From assembly GCF_002807035.1 (NCBI RefSeq), contig NZ_NIUC01000002.1, forward strand, positions 1,083,267 through 1,147,266: a stretch of 64,000 nt of DNA, given 5' to 3'. The DNA comes from Algoriphagus formosus (GTDB lineage Bacteria > Bacteroidota > Bacteroidia > Cytophagales > Cyclobacteriaceae). Both the position numbers and the translations under genes were made by a program. The first letter of the stretch is position 1. Every line of letters begins with the position of its first letter. The notes below the pieces were generated by a model. The model was not told the DNA's origin. It searched no databases and was given only the letters and a program-made list of their open reading frames with translations. This document shows, piece after piece, positions 8,815-17,996 of this stretch.

Positions 8815-9020
8815 AGTTAGCAGATGTCCTAATCCTTTCCCTCGCTTTGGCTCTGATTATCATTGGAGTACATCAGACCATGACAGTAGGAATCGGTTTT
8901 TCATACACGATTTTTATGTTTGCTGTGGCCTTGCTATTTTGGTTTCAGTATCGAAAAACCAAACGTGCTGAAGAACAACAAAATGAGCCCCCTCAGGGAA
9001 AAAAGAAAAATAAGCGATAA
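8811..9020 (+). CDS. Small two-helix membrane protein
   Basis: 69 residues with two hydrophobic helices (about 5-20 and 28-46) and a very basic tail ending KGKKKNKR. The start overlaps the lptC stop by 4 nt and the end is 6 nt before the CorC-type gene, so it belongs to the same transcript. I do not recognise a function. Close coupling in an operon argues that it is real despite its size. Confidence 0.75.
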   Translation: MKLADVLILSLALALIIIGVHQTMTVGIGFSYTIFMFAVALLFWFQYRKTKRAEEQQNEPPQGKKKNKR

Positions 9021-9026
9021 GCATTC

Positions 9027-10307
9027 ATGGAAACCAGCTATTTGATTTACGTCATCATCACCCTACTTTTTTCGGCTTTCTTTTCGGGGATAGAAATCGC
9101 TTACATCTCAGCCAACAAACTTCAGATCGAGCTTCAGAGTAAGCAGGGCGCCTTTGCAGGTAAAGTGCTGAGTGGTTTTGTTCAGCAGCCAGGTCAGTTT
9201 ATTGGGACCACTTTGATGGGAAATACCATTTCACTTGTCCTTTATGGTATTTTCATGGCTTTTCTTCTGGAGCCTCCTTTGGCGGCATGGCTACCGGAAG
9301 GCTTCAATCAGCAGGCAGTCATTTTGATTTTGCAAACAGTGATTTCTACCATCATTGTTTTGGTGACAGCTGAGTTCTTGCCAAAAAGCCTTTTCATGCT
9401 CAATCCAAACAGCATGCTAAACGTTTTTGCGTTGCCTTTTTTGATCATTTATTACCTGATGTATCCGGTAGTTTGGGCAGTAGTGGGACTTTCCCGATTT
9501 TTTATCACAAAAATCCTAAGGCTCGAATACAGCGAGGACAAGCCGGTTTTTACCGTTACGGACCTTAATAGCTTTATCCAAAACCACTTGCAGCAGGACA
9601 AATCTGAAGGTAACCCCGAAATCGACACCAAGATTTTTGACAATGCGGTGGAGTTTAAAACCATCCGAGTCCGGGAGTGTATGATCCCACGCACAGACAT
9701 CGTAGCAGTGGAAGTAGAAGACGACATTGAAGAACTCAAAGAAGTCTTTGCAGAAAGTGGACACTCGAAAATCATCGTGTATCGGGAAACTATCGACGAT
9801 GTAATCGGCTACTGTCATCAACTAGAGCTTTTCAAAAAGCCCAAAACAATCGAGGAAATCCTGACGCCAATTATCATCGTACCAGAATCTGCACTAGCCA
9901 ATGAGCTGCTGATCCAATTTATCCAAGAGCGAAAAAGTCTCGCTTTGGTAGTAGATGAGTTTGGCGGTACGAGTGGGATCGTCTCGATGGAAGATATTAT
10001 TGAAGAGATTTTTGGAGAGATAGAAGATGAGTATGACAGCGATGATCTGATCGAGCAGAAAATTTCCGAGCACGAATTTCTCCTGAGCGCGCGACATGAA
10101 ATTGATTATCTAAATGATAAATATGGATGGGAATTGCCTCTTGGAGACTATGAGACCCTATCCGGCTTGATTCTTTCCTACACAGAAAACCTTCCTAAAA
10201 AAGGTGAATCCATCATCATCGGGCCCTACACATTCTCTGTTGTATCTAAGCAAGAGCACCGAATCGATTCACTTCGCCTGAAAATCAACCATTCAGCAAT
10301 TTTATAG
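9027..10307 (+). CDS. HlyC/CorC family protein (DUF21 + CBS + CorC_HlyC)
   Basis: 426 residues: an N-terminal DUF21 membrane domain with four hydrophobic segments (about residues 5-165), a CBS pair near 200-330, and a C-terminal CorC_HlyC domain. Motifs include FFSGIEIAYISANKLQ, VRECMIPRTDIVAVE, LALVVDEFGGTSGIVSMEDI and YETLSGLILSYTENLPKKGE. Relatives are linked to magnesium or cobalt efflux and, in Bacteroidota (GldE), to gliding. The protein is full length. Direct substrate is not evident. Confidence 0.9.
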   Translation: METSYLIYVIITLLFSAFFSGIEIAYISANKLQIELQSKQGAFAGKVLSGFVQQPGQFIGTTLMGNTISLVLYGIFMAFLLEPPLAAWLPEGFNQQAVILILQTVISTIIVLVTAEFLPKSLFMLNPNSMLNVFALPFLIIYYLMYPVVWAVVGLSRFFITKILRLEYSEDKPVFTVTDLNSFIQNHLQQDKSEGNPEIDTKIFDNAVEFKTIRVRECMIPRTDIVAVEVEDDIEELKEVFAESGHSKIIVYRETIDDVIGYCHQLELFKKPKTIEEILTPIIIVPESALANELLIQFIQERKSLALVVDEFGGTSGIVSMEDIIEEIFGEIEDEYDSDDLIEQKISEHEFLLSARHEIDYLNDKYGWELPLGDYETLSGLILSYTENLPKKGESIIIGPYTFSVVSKQEHRIDSLRLKINHSAIL

Positions 10308-10392
10308 ATAAGGCTTTGATTCAGAATATATTTTGAAAATCGTTCGCAATGCCGTTATTTTGCGTCTCTTCTAAAAAAGTGTACTAAAACTA

Positions 10393-12501
10393 ATGGCATT
10401 AATTAAAGAAATAAGACAGCGGACAGGTCTCGCTATCGGCGTAATCGCAGGCGGGTTGATTCTATTCCTTTTGGGCGGGGATTTACTAAGCCCAAACTCC
10501 AGCCTTCTCGGAAACAATAATCCTGTGGTCGGTGAGATCGCCGGCGAAGATGTCACCTACCAAGAGTATGTGGATAAGGTGGAGGAATTTCGAGTAGCTT
10601 ATCAGCAACGGACAGGAAGAGCCCCTTCTGAGGTAGAAATGTTCTCTGTGCGTGAGCAAGCTTGGCAATCCATGATTGTAGACAAGGTTTTCAAAGAAGA
10701 ATATGAAAAACTTGGTCTTACCATTTCTCCAGAAGAATTGGTCGATATGGTACAAGGAAAAAACATCGTCCCTGAGCTTCGTCAGCAATTGGTCAATCCA
10801 CAGACTGGTCAATTTGACAAAACACAGCTAATCAGCTTTCTTCAGTCTCTAGAAACAGCAGATCCTGCTCAGCAAGCTTTCTGGGCACAGCAAGAGCAAC
10901 TTTTCGCAGACTCTCGTCTTCGTATCAAATACGATAATCTTCTTGGGACTTCAGAATATGCAACTTCAGCAGAAGGCAAAATGGAATACAAAGCAGCAAA
11001 TACCATTGCTGAGACTTCCATTCTTTTTGTCCCTTACTATGCTGTCCCTGATTCAGCGGTAAGCGTAAGCGAAGCTGAAATGCAAACTTACCTCCGTGAG
11101 AACAAGGAGAAGTTTCAGACTGGAAATACAGCCAATATCGAATATGTGAATTTCTCCATCCTTCCAAGTGCTGCTGATTCAGCGGAGGTAATTGAAGAAA
11201 TCACTCAGTTGACTGAGGAACTTCGCAACAGTGATCAGGATTCTGTTTTTGTAAATAGAAACTCAGATATCCGTCCGGCATTCTACACTTTCCGTCCGGG
11301 AGATGAGTTTCCTCAGGATTTCACCAGAAATACAGATGAGTTTGTAGAAGGTGTGACTTATGGTCCTTTTGTAACAGCTAATTCTACTTACATCAGCTTC
11401 AAGGTGACCAAGAAGTACGAAGGCACTCCAAGAATGAGAGCTTCTCACATCCTTTTCAGTACAGAAGGAATGGATGATGTGGCCAAAGCTGGTATCAAAT
11501 CACAAGCGGAAGAAGTTCTTCAGGACTTGAAAGAAGGTGGTGATTTTGCGGCAGCAGCAAGAACATATGGTCAGGATGGTACGGCTCAGCAGGGCGGAGA
11601 CCTAGGATGGTTTGCCAAAGAGGAGTTTGTGGAAGAATTTGCTAACGCAACCTATGCTAGAAGATCTACCGGCTTATTGCCAAATCTAGTTGAGACAGAA
11701 TATGGTTTCCACATCATCGAGGTGACTGAATTGCCACAATCTGAATACACATCTATCGCAGTGCTTCAAAAGGAATTGATCGCCTCAGATGCTACCCGCA
11801 ATGAAGCTTTCAGAAATGCAGATGCCTTTGCAGCAGAGTCTGGAAATAGAAATGAATTTTCTGAAAACGCAATTGATCAGAACTACCGAGTACTTCAGGC
11901 AAATAATGTAGATGCTGGTGCAAGAAACCTAAACAACCTACAGAATGCACGCGAGATCATCCGATGGGCTTTCGCAGAAGCTTCAGAAGGTGAAGTATCT
12001 CCTGTCTTCGAACTAGACAATGCCTACATCGTAGCTTCCCTAGTAAGCAAGAAAGAGGAAGGCGACGCAGAACTTGCTGATGTGAGAGATCAAGTAGAAG
12101 GTCAGGTAAGAAATGACAAAAAAGCAGCTTTGATCAAAGAAGCACTTGCAGGAAAGTCTACTTTAGAAGAAATGAAGGCTGTCTATGGAGATGATGCTTC
12201 ATTGAATGAAATTCCTGATCTGAAGCTTAGCTCTTCCGTGATTCCGGGAATTGGCTTTGCTCCAAAGGCAGTAGGAGCGATCTTCGGGCTTTCCGAAGGA
12301 CAGCTTACCCAGCCAATCCAAGAGGATATCGGAGTCTTGGTAGGAAAGCTTAATGCCCTTACCCCGGCTGCCGAAATCGCTGACTACACAGCATATCAAT
12401 CACAGCTAGCACAAAGCGGAGCACAACGAGTCAGCTATCAAGTGATGATGGCTCTCGAAGAGCTCGCCGATGTGAAAGACTATCGATATAAATTCTTCTA
12501 A
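10393..12501 (+). CDS. PpiD/SurA-type periplasmic foldase with parvulin domain
   Basis: 702 residues. A single N-terminal membrane anchor (about 12-30) precedes a SurA-like chaperone region. A PpiC/parvulin prolyl isomerase domain lies near residues 345-445, with MRASHILFS, GGDFAAAARTYGQDGTAQQGGDLGWF and EYGFHIIEVTE. A second chaperone-like part fills the C-terminus. This is the PpiD architecture: membrane-tethered folding help for secreted and outer membrane proteins. It is followed by a strong terminator, so it is probably its own transcript. Confidence 0.9.
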   Translation: MALIKEIRQRTGLAIGVIAGGLILFLLGGDLLSPNSSLLGNNNPVVGEIAGEDVTYQEYVDKVEEFRVAYQQRTGRAPSEVEMFSVREQAWQSMIVDKVFKEEYEKLGLTISPEELVDMVQGKNIVPELRQQLVNPQTGQFDKTQLISFLQSLETADPAQQAFWAQQEQLFADSRLRIKYDNLLGTSEYATSAEGKMEYKAANTIAETSILFVPYYAVPDSAVSVSEAEMQTYLRENKEKFQTGNTANIEYVNFSILPSAADSAEVIEEITQLTEELRNSDQDSVFVNRNSDIRPAFYTFRPGDEFPQDFTRNTDEFVEGVTYGPFVTANSTYISFKVTKKYEGTPRMRASHILFSTEGMDDVAKAGIKSQAEEVLQDLKEGGDFAAAARTYGQDGTAQQGGDLGWFAKEEFVEEFANATYARRSTGLLPNLVETEYGFHIIEVTELPQSEYTSIAVLQKELIASDATRNEAFRNADAFAAESGNRNEFSENAIDQNYRVLQANNVDAGARNLNNLQNAREIIRWAFAEASEGEVSPVFELDNAYIVASLVSKKEEGDAELADVRDQVEGQVRNDKKAALIKEALAGKSTLEEMKAVYGDDASLNEIPDLKLSSSVIPGIGFAPKAVGAIFGLSEGQLTQPIQEDIGVLVGKLNALTPAAEIADYTAYQSQLAQSGAQRVSYQVMMALEELADVKDYRYKFF

Positions 12502-12514
12502 GAATCAAAACGGG

Positions 12515-12546
12515 AACCCATGTCGATCGACATGGGTTTCTTTTTG
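12515..12546 (+). terminator. Intrinsic terminator after the foldase gene
   Basis: Perfect 24-bp palindrome (12515-12538) followed by TCTTTTT. An apparent start codon at 12520 of the next frame lies inside it and is not used. Confidence 0.88.
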
Positions 12547-12570
12547 AGTAAAGGTTTAGAAAGGAATACA

Positions 12571-12837
12571 ATGCAAAAGCCATTTAACAAGACCAACTTC
12601 AAAGAGAAACTAGAAGCGCATGGGGATTTTCCTATGTTGTATATGTTTAAATTCATCGTGCCCAATGGGCAGGAATCAGAAGTAGCTGCTATTTTTCCAA
12701 AAAATGAACTAACAATCAAGCCTAGTTCAGGAGGAAAATACATCAGTACCACCATTCAGATGATGGTTCAAAGCGCTGATGAAGTCATCAGCTACTATGA
12801 AAAAGCCTCGAATATAGAGGGAGTAATTTCACTTTAA
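12571..12837 (+). CDS. DUF493 (YbeD-like) family protein
   Basis: 88 residues from ATG 12571, about the size of E. coli YbeD, a small alpha/beta protein of unknown regulatory role. Family-like features are FPMLYMFKFIVPNGQ, KPSSGGKYISTTIQMMV and the ending VISYYEKASNIEGVISL. The frame extends upstream, but into the terminator of the previous gene, which decides for this start. Confidence 0.82.
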   Translation: MQKPFNKTNFKEKLEAHGDFPMLYMFKFIVPNGQESEVAAIFPKNELTIKPSSGGKYISTTIQMMVQSADEVISYYEKASNIEGVISL

Positions 12838-13041
12838 TCCGGATTATGCATTAGAATCTGTAGTAGCCTGTCCCGATGAATATCGGGAAGAGTTCAAACT
12901 GCAATAAAATCAAACATTTAGCGAATGAGGCATAGCACCGCTACGGTGATTGAGCTAAATGCAGCAACGCGGTTGATTTTGAAGTGGTTTGGGCTCGTAA
13001 TAAGAAATCTAATGTATATTTCGGATTTAACCCAAAATCAG
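12838..13041. other. 204-nt non-coding gap with small hairpins
   Basis: Between DUF493 and the pterin dehydratase gene. It holds a 7-bp hairpin TCCCGAT/ATCGGGA (near 12873-12890) and a CACCG/CGGTG hairpin near 12938-12950. The downstream frame is open across 12925-13041, but the translated part does not resemble the dehydratase family. Nothing else is recognised; a short repeat element is possible. Confidence 0.4.
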
Positions 13042-13275
13042 ATGTGGAAAGAAGAAAATAACCGACTCAAGCGAACATTCAAATTCAATGATTTTCAAGA
13101 GGCATTTGCCTTCATGACCCGAGTGGCATTTTTGGCGGAAGCACAACAGCACCATCCCAACTGGAGCAATGTGTACAATACCGTAGAAATCGAGCTGACT
13201 ACGCATGATGAAGGAAATACGATCACAGAGAAAGATCGAAAATTGGCTAAGGCAATTGATGCTATCCTAGGATGA
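13042..13275 (+). CDS. 4a-hydroxytetrahydrobiopterin dehydratase
   Basis: 77 residues from ATG 13042. The pterin-4a-carbinolamine dehydratase family is visible in TFKFNDFQEAFAFMTRVAFLAE, the active-site stretch QHHPNWSNVYNTVEIELTTHD and the C-terminal DRKLAKAIDAIL. It recycles the pterin cofactor used by aromatic amino acid hydroxylases. No phenylalanine hydroxylase gene is in the window. The start is chosen at MWKEENNRLKRTF because homologous proteins begin there; an ATG 30 nt earlier is the alternative. The stop overlaps rsmI by 4 nt. Confidence 0.88.
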   Translation: MWKEENNRLKRTFKFNDFQEAFAFMTRVAFLAEAQQHHPNWSNVYNTVEIELTTHDEGNTITEKDRKLAKAIDAILG

Positions 13276-14021
13276 ACGAGTCGAAGACGGTCAGTCTTTA
13301 TTTAGTACCTACACCTATTGGCAACTTGAAGGATATCACCCTTCGAGCTCTTGAGATTCTCAAGTCCGTAGATGTGATTCTAGCAGAAGACACGCGTACT
13401 ACCGGGCAGCTTCTCAAGCATTTGGAAATCTCCAACAATCTTCAGTCCTACCACATATTCAACGAGCATAAGGCAGTCGAAAAATTGGTGGAACGGATGA
13501 AGAAAGGGGAAATCTTTGCCTTAGTTTCCGATGCAGGTACTCCGGGGATTTCTGATCCGGGCTTTCTATTGGCCCGGGAGGTCATAGCAGCAGGCCTAGA
13601 GCTACAAAGCTTACCGGGTGCGACCGCCTTTGTACCTGCCTTGGTCAATTCAGGACTACCCAATGACCGCTTTGTATTTGAAGGATTTCTTCCTCATAAA
13701 AAAGGCCGGAAAACCCGAATTGATGCCTTGATGGAAGAAAATCGCACCATGATTTTTTATGAGTCTCCCCATCGATTGATCAAAACTTTGGAGCAGCTTG
13801 CAGAAGCTTTTGGTGGGGATCGTCAAGCTTGTGTATCCCGCGAGCTGACCAAAATCCATGAGGAAAATGTCAGAGGTAGCCTCGATGAACTCATCGAATA
13901 TTATCAGACAAATATCCTCAAAGGGGAAATCGTCCTGACCGTAGCAGGAAAACCCGAGCAGAAGGAAAGCCGCGAAGAAAAGCGAATGGCTAAATACGGA
14001 AAAAGTAAAAACAGCAATTAG
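13272..14021 (+). CDS. rsmI: 16S rRNA 2'-O-ribose C1402 methyltransferase
   Basis: 249 residues. RsmI methylates the ribose of C1402 in the ribosomal decoding centre using S-adenosylmethionine. The tetrapyrrole-methylase fold motifs are all present: LYLVPTPIGNLKDITLRALE at the N-terminus, LAEDTRTTGQLL, LVSDAGTPGISDPG and SLPGATAFVPALVNSGLP. The short basic tail suits RNA binding. Its start overlaps the pterin dehydratase stop (ATGA), so the two are translationally coupled. Confidence 0.95.
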   Translation: MNESKTVSLYLVPTPIGNLKDITLRALEILKSVDVILAEDTRTTGQLLKHLEISNNLQSYHIFNEHKAVEKLVERMKKGEIFALVSDAGTPGISDPGFLLAREVIAAGLELQSLPGATAFVPALVNSGLPNDRFVFEGFLPHKKGRKTRIDALMEENRTMIFYESPHRLIKTLEQLAEAFGGDRQACVSRELTKIHEENVRGSLDELIEYYQTNILKGEIVLTVAGKPEQKESREEKRMAKYGKSKNSN

Positions 14022-14051
14022 ATATTTTAAGCTTTAGAAAGCCATCAGAGT

Positions 14052-14855
14052 ATGAAAGATTCGGAATTAAAGAGACTCTTGGAACAAACCCAAGAGGTGG
14101 CCAAGTCAGTCGGTGCATTTATTCGCAAAGAGCGGCAGCATTTTGATGTCAAAAATGTAGAGCACAAAGGCTTCAATGATTTGGTATCCTATGTCGATAA
14201 AGAGGCGGAGCGACAAATCGTGGATCACTTGTCGACAATTTTCCCAGAAGCTGGATTTATTACCGAAGAAGGTACCAACACCACGCGTTCGGAAGTTTTC
14301 AATTGGGTGATCGACCCTTTGGATGGCACCACGAATTTCATCCACGGTATTCCGGTATTTTCTGTCAGTATTGCTTTGATGGAGCGGGATGAAGTGATTT
14401 TGGGAGTAGTTTATGAGATTAATCTACACGAATGCTTCTATGCCATCAAAGGAGGAGGAGCATTCTGCAATGAAACACCGATTCAGGTGAGTTCGGCTCC
14501 AAATTTGGCTGCTTCCCTGATTGCTACAGGCTTTCCCTATTACAACTTTGAGCAAATCGATAAGTACCTGGCTGCACTTAAATCATTGATGCAATCCACC
14601 CATGGGCTTCGAAGGTTTGGCTCTGCAGCTGTTGACTTAGCTTATGTCGCATCGGGAAGATTGGAGGGCTTTTTTGAATATAACCTGAATTCCTACGATG
14701 TAGCAGCGGGAGCTTTGATCGTCCAGGAAGCTGGAGGAAAAGTGACGGATTTTCTAGGAGGTGGAGATTATATCTTTGGTCGGCAGATAGTTGCGACCAA
14801 TTCTAAAATTCACGATGAGTTTTTGATTGAATTGAATCGAATCTGGTCAGCCTAA
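14052..14855 (+). CDS. Inositol monophosphatase family protein
   Basis: 267 residues, the usual length of this Mg2+-dependent sugar phosphatase family. Metal-binding motifs are FITEEGTN (glutamate ligand), WVIDPLDGTTNFIHG and, near the C-terminus, YDVAAGALIVQEAGGKVTD. The family includes inositol monophosphatase/SuhB and 3'-phosphoadenosine phosphatases; the exact substrate is not shown by the sequence. It follows rsmI by 30 nt and converges on the AEC transporter with a 9-nt overlap. Confidence 0.9.
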   Translation: MKDSELKRLLEQTQEVAKSVGAFIRKERQHFDVKNVEHKGFNDLVSYVDKEAERQIVDHLSTIFPEAGFITEEGTNTTRSEVFNWVIDPLDGTTNFIHGIPVFSVSIALMERDEVILGVVYEINLHECFYAIKGGGAFCNETPIQVSSAPNLAASLIATGFPYYNFEQIDKYLAALKSLMQSTHGLRRFGSAAVDLAYVASGRLEGFFEYNLNSYDVAAGALIVQEAGGKVTDFLGGGDYIFGRQIVATNSKIHDEFLIELNRIWSA

Positions 14856-15755
14856 AAACCAATACCAAATCCCAAGGGTAAAAACGGAGATTACCATTCC
14901 CAAGCCGGAAAGTAAAGCAGCCAATCTAGGTGCCAGATTATAATTAATGGCAACAATGGAGCCGGTAATCATGGGTGCCATGGCTGATTCCAATACAGTG
15001 ACCTTGAATGTCATTTCCTGCGGGTCTAGAAAATTCCGATAAATCAGAAAGACAATCACAGGAGCCAAAATCAGTCGATAACTCAATCCTAACCAGAAAT
15101 AGGGGGATTTCAGGTCTCCTTTAACTATCCGAAATCGGAGACCAATTGCCAACAAAGCAATCGGAGCCATGGTCTTTCCAATCCAGGTCAAAATCGGAAT
15201 AAGAGCTTCCGGAGTTTTCCATCCCAGCAAACTCATCACAAGTGTACCGATCAAAAAGCCAAAGGGAGGAAATTTGATAATTTTCAAGGGAATAGCACTT
15301 AGGTTTCCCTTTTGATGGCTATAAAGTGAGGCGATGACAATAGCCATAGAGGAAACTAGCAAGAAGGATCCACCTTGATCCATTAGCAAAGCCACCGGCA
15401 AGCCTGCTTTTCCATACAAGGCCTCAATCACCGGGAATCCCAAAAATGAAGTATTTGCCAAACCAGCAACAATGGCAAGGCAAGCGGTGACTTCCGGCGT
15501 CCAACCCAATACTTTTCCCAGTGTACCAAATAGCGCCCAGGAGAGAAAAAAGGTCAACCAAGCTGCCGAAATAGGAATTAGCAAATCCCAACCCGGATCA
15601 ATTTGCGGAATGTAAAGCAAGGCTAGGGCAGGAAGTACTAGGTTAAATAGATAGCTATTGACCCAAAAAATCGCCCGCTCAACTGGAAAACCCGGCTTTC
15701 GCTGGAGATATAAACCTAAAAAGAGACAAGCTAAAGCGATGAAAGGGGCGATCAT
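14847..15755 (-). CDS. AEC family (auxin efflux carrier-like) transporter
   Basis: 302 residues with about ten hydrophobic helices. The pattern matches the membrane transport protein (Mem_trans/AEC) family: an N-terminal half with LPALALLYIP and LANTSFLGFPVIEALYG, and a C-terminal half with IALLAIGLRFRI and VLESAMAPMITGSIVA. Bacterial members export or import small carboxylates such as malate; the substrate cannot be assigned. Single leftward gene between convergent and divergent neighbours. Confidence 0.85.
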   Translation of the reverse strand: MIAPFIALACLFLGLYLQRKPGFPVERAIFWVNSYLFNLVLPALALLYIPQIDPGWDLLIPISAAWLTFFLSWALFGTLGKVLGWTPEVTACLAIVAGLANTSFLGFPVIEALYGKAGLPVALLMDQGGSFLLVSSMAIVIASLYSHQKGNLSAIPLKIIKFPPFGFLIGTLVMSLLGWKTPEALIPILTWIGKTMAPIALLAIGLRFRIVKGDLKSPYFWLGLSYRLILAPVIVFLIYRNFLDPQEMTFKVTVLESAMAPMITGSIVAINYNLAPRLAALLSGLGMVISVFTLGIWYWFLG

Positions 15756-15808
15756 TAAGGCAATTTATAAATCTCAACTTTTATTAACATAAAAATAATT
15801 TGGCATCA

Positions 15809-15839
15809 TTGTAGTAGCTTGATAATCAGACTAGTTTTG
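15809..15839 (+). promoter_or_regulatory. TTG-N20-TAGTTTTG promoter
   Basis: TTG at 15809-15811, a 20-nt spacer and TAGTTTTG at 15832-15839, an exact match to the phylum's consensus, 17 nt before the 75-residue gene. Confidence 0.65.
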
Positions 15840-15856
15840 TATCAAGATAAAAAACC

Positions 15857-16084
15857 ATGACCAAACTTATACCGATTTTTATCAACGGAACTAACTGGAT
15901 TCAGCTTTCCCAACTTCAGGGAGATCAAGCCAGAAAACTGAAGTCTTGGATTCCACAAAATTGCCTTAAAAATGTTCGCTATCAAGGATTGCTTTTGAAG
16001 GACTGCCTGGATTTTGAGACCTATGATCTTTGGTTTCGAACACAACAGGTTTCAGAGCCTAAGCCTGGCCTTTTGGACTTTTAA
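15857..16084 (+). CDS. Small protein of unknown function, 75 residues
   Basis: Starts MTKLIPIFINGTNWIQLSQL and ends PKPGLLDF; soluble, with no signal peptide and no motif I can name. Support comes from an exact promoter match 17 nt upstream, an ATG start and isolation between genes on the other strand. It has no close neighbour on its own strand, so context gives no hint of its role. Confidence 0.6.
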   Translation: MTKLIPIFINGTNWIQLSQLQGDQARKLKSWIPQNCLKNVRYQGLLLKDCLDFETYDLWFRTQQVSEPKPGLLDF

Positions 16085-16140
16085 CCTAGAAAAGCAGAGC
16101 CCTTTCTTCATTTTTCGCTTGAATCAAAAGCATAACTGAG

Positions 16141-16515
16141 TCATTCTAGTCCAAAACTTTTTCGCTTTTCAGCAAAATAAGTTTTCAAATCGGGATAAAA
16201 GTCACTACTAGCCTCAGGTATCCCACCCAACACCAATTCCATTTTCCCATCCAGTTCATCCTGATTGACCTGCATCCCCTCGATCAGATAAATCAAATCT
16301 TCTAAATTCATCGGCTCTTCCACCTTCGAAGGATATAATAGATACTCATTTCCATAAAAATCAACGACCTCAAGCTGTATCATTCGATCGAGTGCATGGG
16401 CGTAAATACTGATCTGCTCTCCCCATTGACTCTCCGGATAGTGAAGCTTCACCAGCAGCACTGAATTGCTGCCTTCTGAGAAATAGGTTTCTGGTCGGAA
16501 TTTGAAATCAAGCAT
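16141..16515 (-). CDS. Hypothetical protein, 124 residues
   Basis: Soluble acidic protein starting MLDFKFRPETYFSEGSNS, with a mixed alpha/beta pattern and no signal peptide. The stretch SVLLVKLHYPESQWGEQISIY is strand-like and NLEDLIYLIEGMQVNQDEL is helical. I do not recognise the family. Codon use resembles the neighbours. It is a single gene, read leftward away from glyA. Confidence 0.65.
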   Translation of the reverse strand: MLDFKFRPETYFSEGSNSVLLVKLHYPESQWGEQISIYAHALDRMIQLEVVDFYGNEYLLYPSKVEEPMNLEDLIYLIEGMQVNQDELDGKMELVLGGIPEASSDFYPDLKTYFAEKRKSFGLE

Positions 16516-16618
16516 ATAGCGAAATTAGCAAAAATGTGATGGAGACATCCTTCCAAAGCTTTGAGAAAGACCTTCTTTTGGATAAAAAAATCCATCTTCA
16601 TTTCCCTTGCTTGCTACA

Positions 16619-16649
16619 TTGGATTATCGGGAGTTTCGGGCTATTTTTG
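16619..16649 (+). promoter_or_regulatory. Promoter of glyA
   Basis: TTG (16619-16621), a 20-nt spacer and TATTTTTG (16642-16649): exact consensus, 61 nt before the glyA ATG. Confidence 0.65.
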
Positions 16650-16710
16650 AACCTTGTAAGTGTAAAGCCCTCAGGAGCAAATTTCCAGTAGGCAATCAAT
16701 CCCACAAATT

Positions 16711-17979
16711 ATGCAAAGAGATAAGGTAGTATTTGATCTCATCGACAGAGAAGAAGACAGACAAAAGCGCGGAATCGAATTGATCGCCTCCGAAAACTTC
16801 ACTTCAAAGCAGGTGATGGAGGCAGCAGGTAGTGTATTGACAAATAAATACGCGGAGGGCCTGCCCAAAAAGCGCTATTATGGAGGATGTGAGGTAGTAG
16901 ATGAAATTGAGCAAATTGCTATCGATCGTGCCAAAGAGCTTTTCGGAGCCACTTGGGCTAACGTGCAGCCTCACTCAGGGGCTCAGGCCAATGCAGCAGT
17001 AATGCTTGCATGCCTAAAGGCTGGCGACGCTATTTTGGGATTTGACCTGGCTCACGGTGGACACCTGACTCACGGTTCTCCTGTCAACTTCTCGGGAAAA
17101 TTATATGAACCTCACTTTTACGGTGTGGAAGAGGAGACGGGAGTCATCAATTATGACAAAGTAGAAGAGACTGCGCTTGAAGTAAAGCCCAAAATGTTGA
17201 TTTGCGGGGCTTCTGCCTATTCGAGAGATTGGGATTATGAGCGACTTCGTGACATTGCAGACCAAGTAGGAGCCATCCTATTGGCAGATATTTCCCATCC
17301 ATCAGGACTGATTGCTAGAGGCCTTTTGAACGATCCATTGGAGTTTTGCCACATTGTAACGACCACCACTCACAAAACTTTGCGTGGTCCTCGAGGTGGT
17401 TTGATCTTGATGAGAGATGACTTTGAGAATCCTTGGGGCATCAAAACTCCCAAAGGTGAAATCCGAAAAATGTCTTCCCTTCTAGACATGGGCGTATTCC
17501 CAGGTACTCAGGGTGGACCTTTGGAGCACATCATTGCTGCCAAAGCAGTAGCTTTCCAAGAAGCCCTTTCTGACGAATACATGGAATACATTCTTCAGGT
17601 GAAGAAAAATGCTGCTGTAATGGCAGAAGAATTTGTGAAATTAGGTTATAAGCTAATTTCTGGAGGCACTGATAACCACCTGATGCTTATTGACCTTCGA
17701 AATAAAGACTTGACTGGAAAAATTGCTGAAGAGACACTCGGAAAAGTAGATATCACGATCAATAAAAACATGGTCCCATTCGATACCAAGTCGCCTTTTG
17801 TGACATCCGGAATGCGTGTAGGTACTGCTGCCGTGACGACCCGTGGTCTGAAAGAAAAGGACATGACTAAAATCGTCCAATTGATCGACAAAGCGCTCAT
17901 GAACCATAGTGATGAGGCTATCCTTAATCAAATCCGATCAGAAGTAAACGAATGGATGGTTCAGTTTCCATTGTATTAA
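16711..17979 (+). CDS. glyA: Serine hydroxymethyltransferase
   Basis: 422 residues, full length. PLP enzyme that converts serine and tetrahydrofolate to glycine and 5,10-methylene-tetrahydrofolate, the main one-carbon source. Motifs are [48 protein letters not shown], the PLP lysine in [14 protein letters not shown] near residue 228, and [11 protein letters not shown]. It heads a run with tatC (17 nt gap) and rpiB on the same strand. Confidence 0.97.
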   Translation: MQRDKVVFDLIDREEDRQKRGIELIASENFTSKQVMEAAGSVLTNKYAEGLPKKRYYGGCEVVDEIEQIAIDRAKELFGATWANVQPHSGAQANAAVMLACLKAGDAILGFDLAHGGHLTHGSPVNFSGKLYEPHFYGVEEETGVINYDKVEETALEVKPKMLICGASAYSRDWDYERLRDIADQVGAILLADISHPSGLIARGLLNDPLEFCHIVTTTTHKTLRGPRGGLILMRDDFENPWGIKTPKGEIRKMSSLLDMGVFPGTQGGPLEHIIAAKAVAFQEALSDEYMEYILQVKKNAAVMAEEFVKLGYKLISGGTDNHLMLIDLRNKDLTGKIAEETLGKVDITINKNMVPFDTKSPFVTSGMRVGTAAVTTRGLKEKDMTKIVQLIDKALMNHSDEAILNQIRSEVNEWMVQFPLY

Positions 17980-17996
17980 TTACCCAAATTTAAATC

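Noticed and set aside
12520..12570. Earlier start for the DUF493 gene
   Set aside because: It lies inside the intrinsic terminator of the foldase gene; the ATG at 12571 gives the family's normal N-terminus.
12925..13041. Longer start for the pterin dehydratase
   Set aside because: The extra 39 residues do not resemble the family and lie over a small hairpin; the open frame is probably chance.
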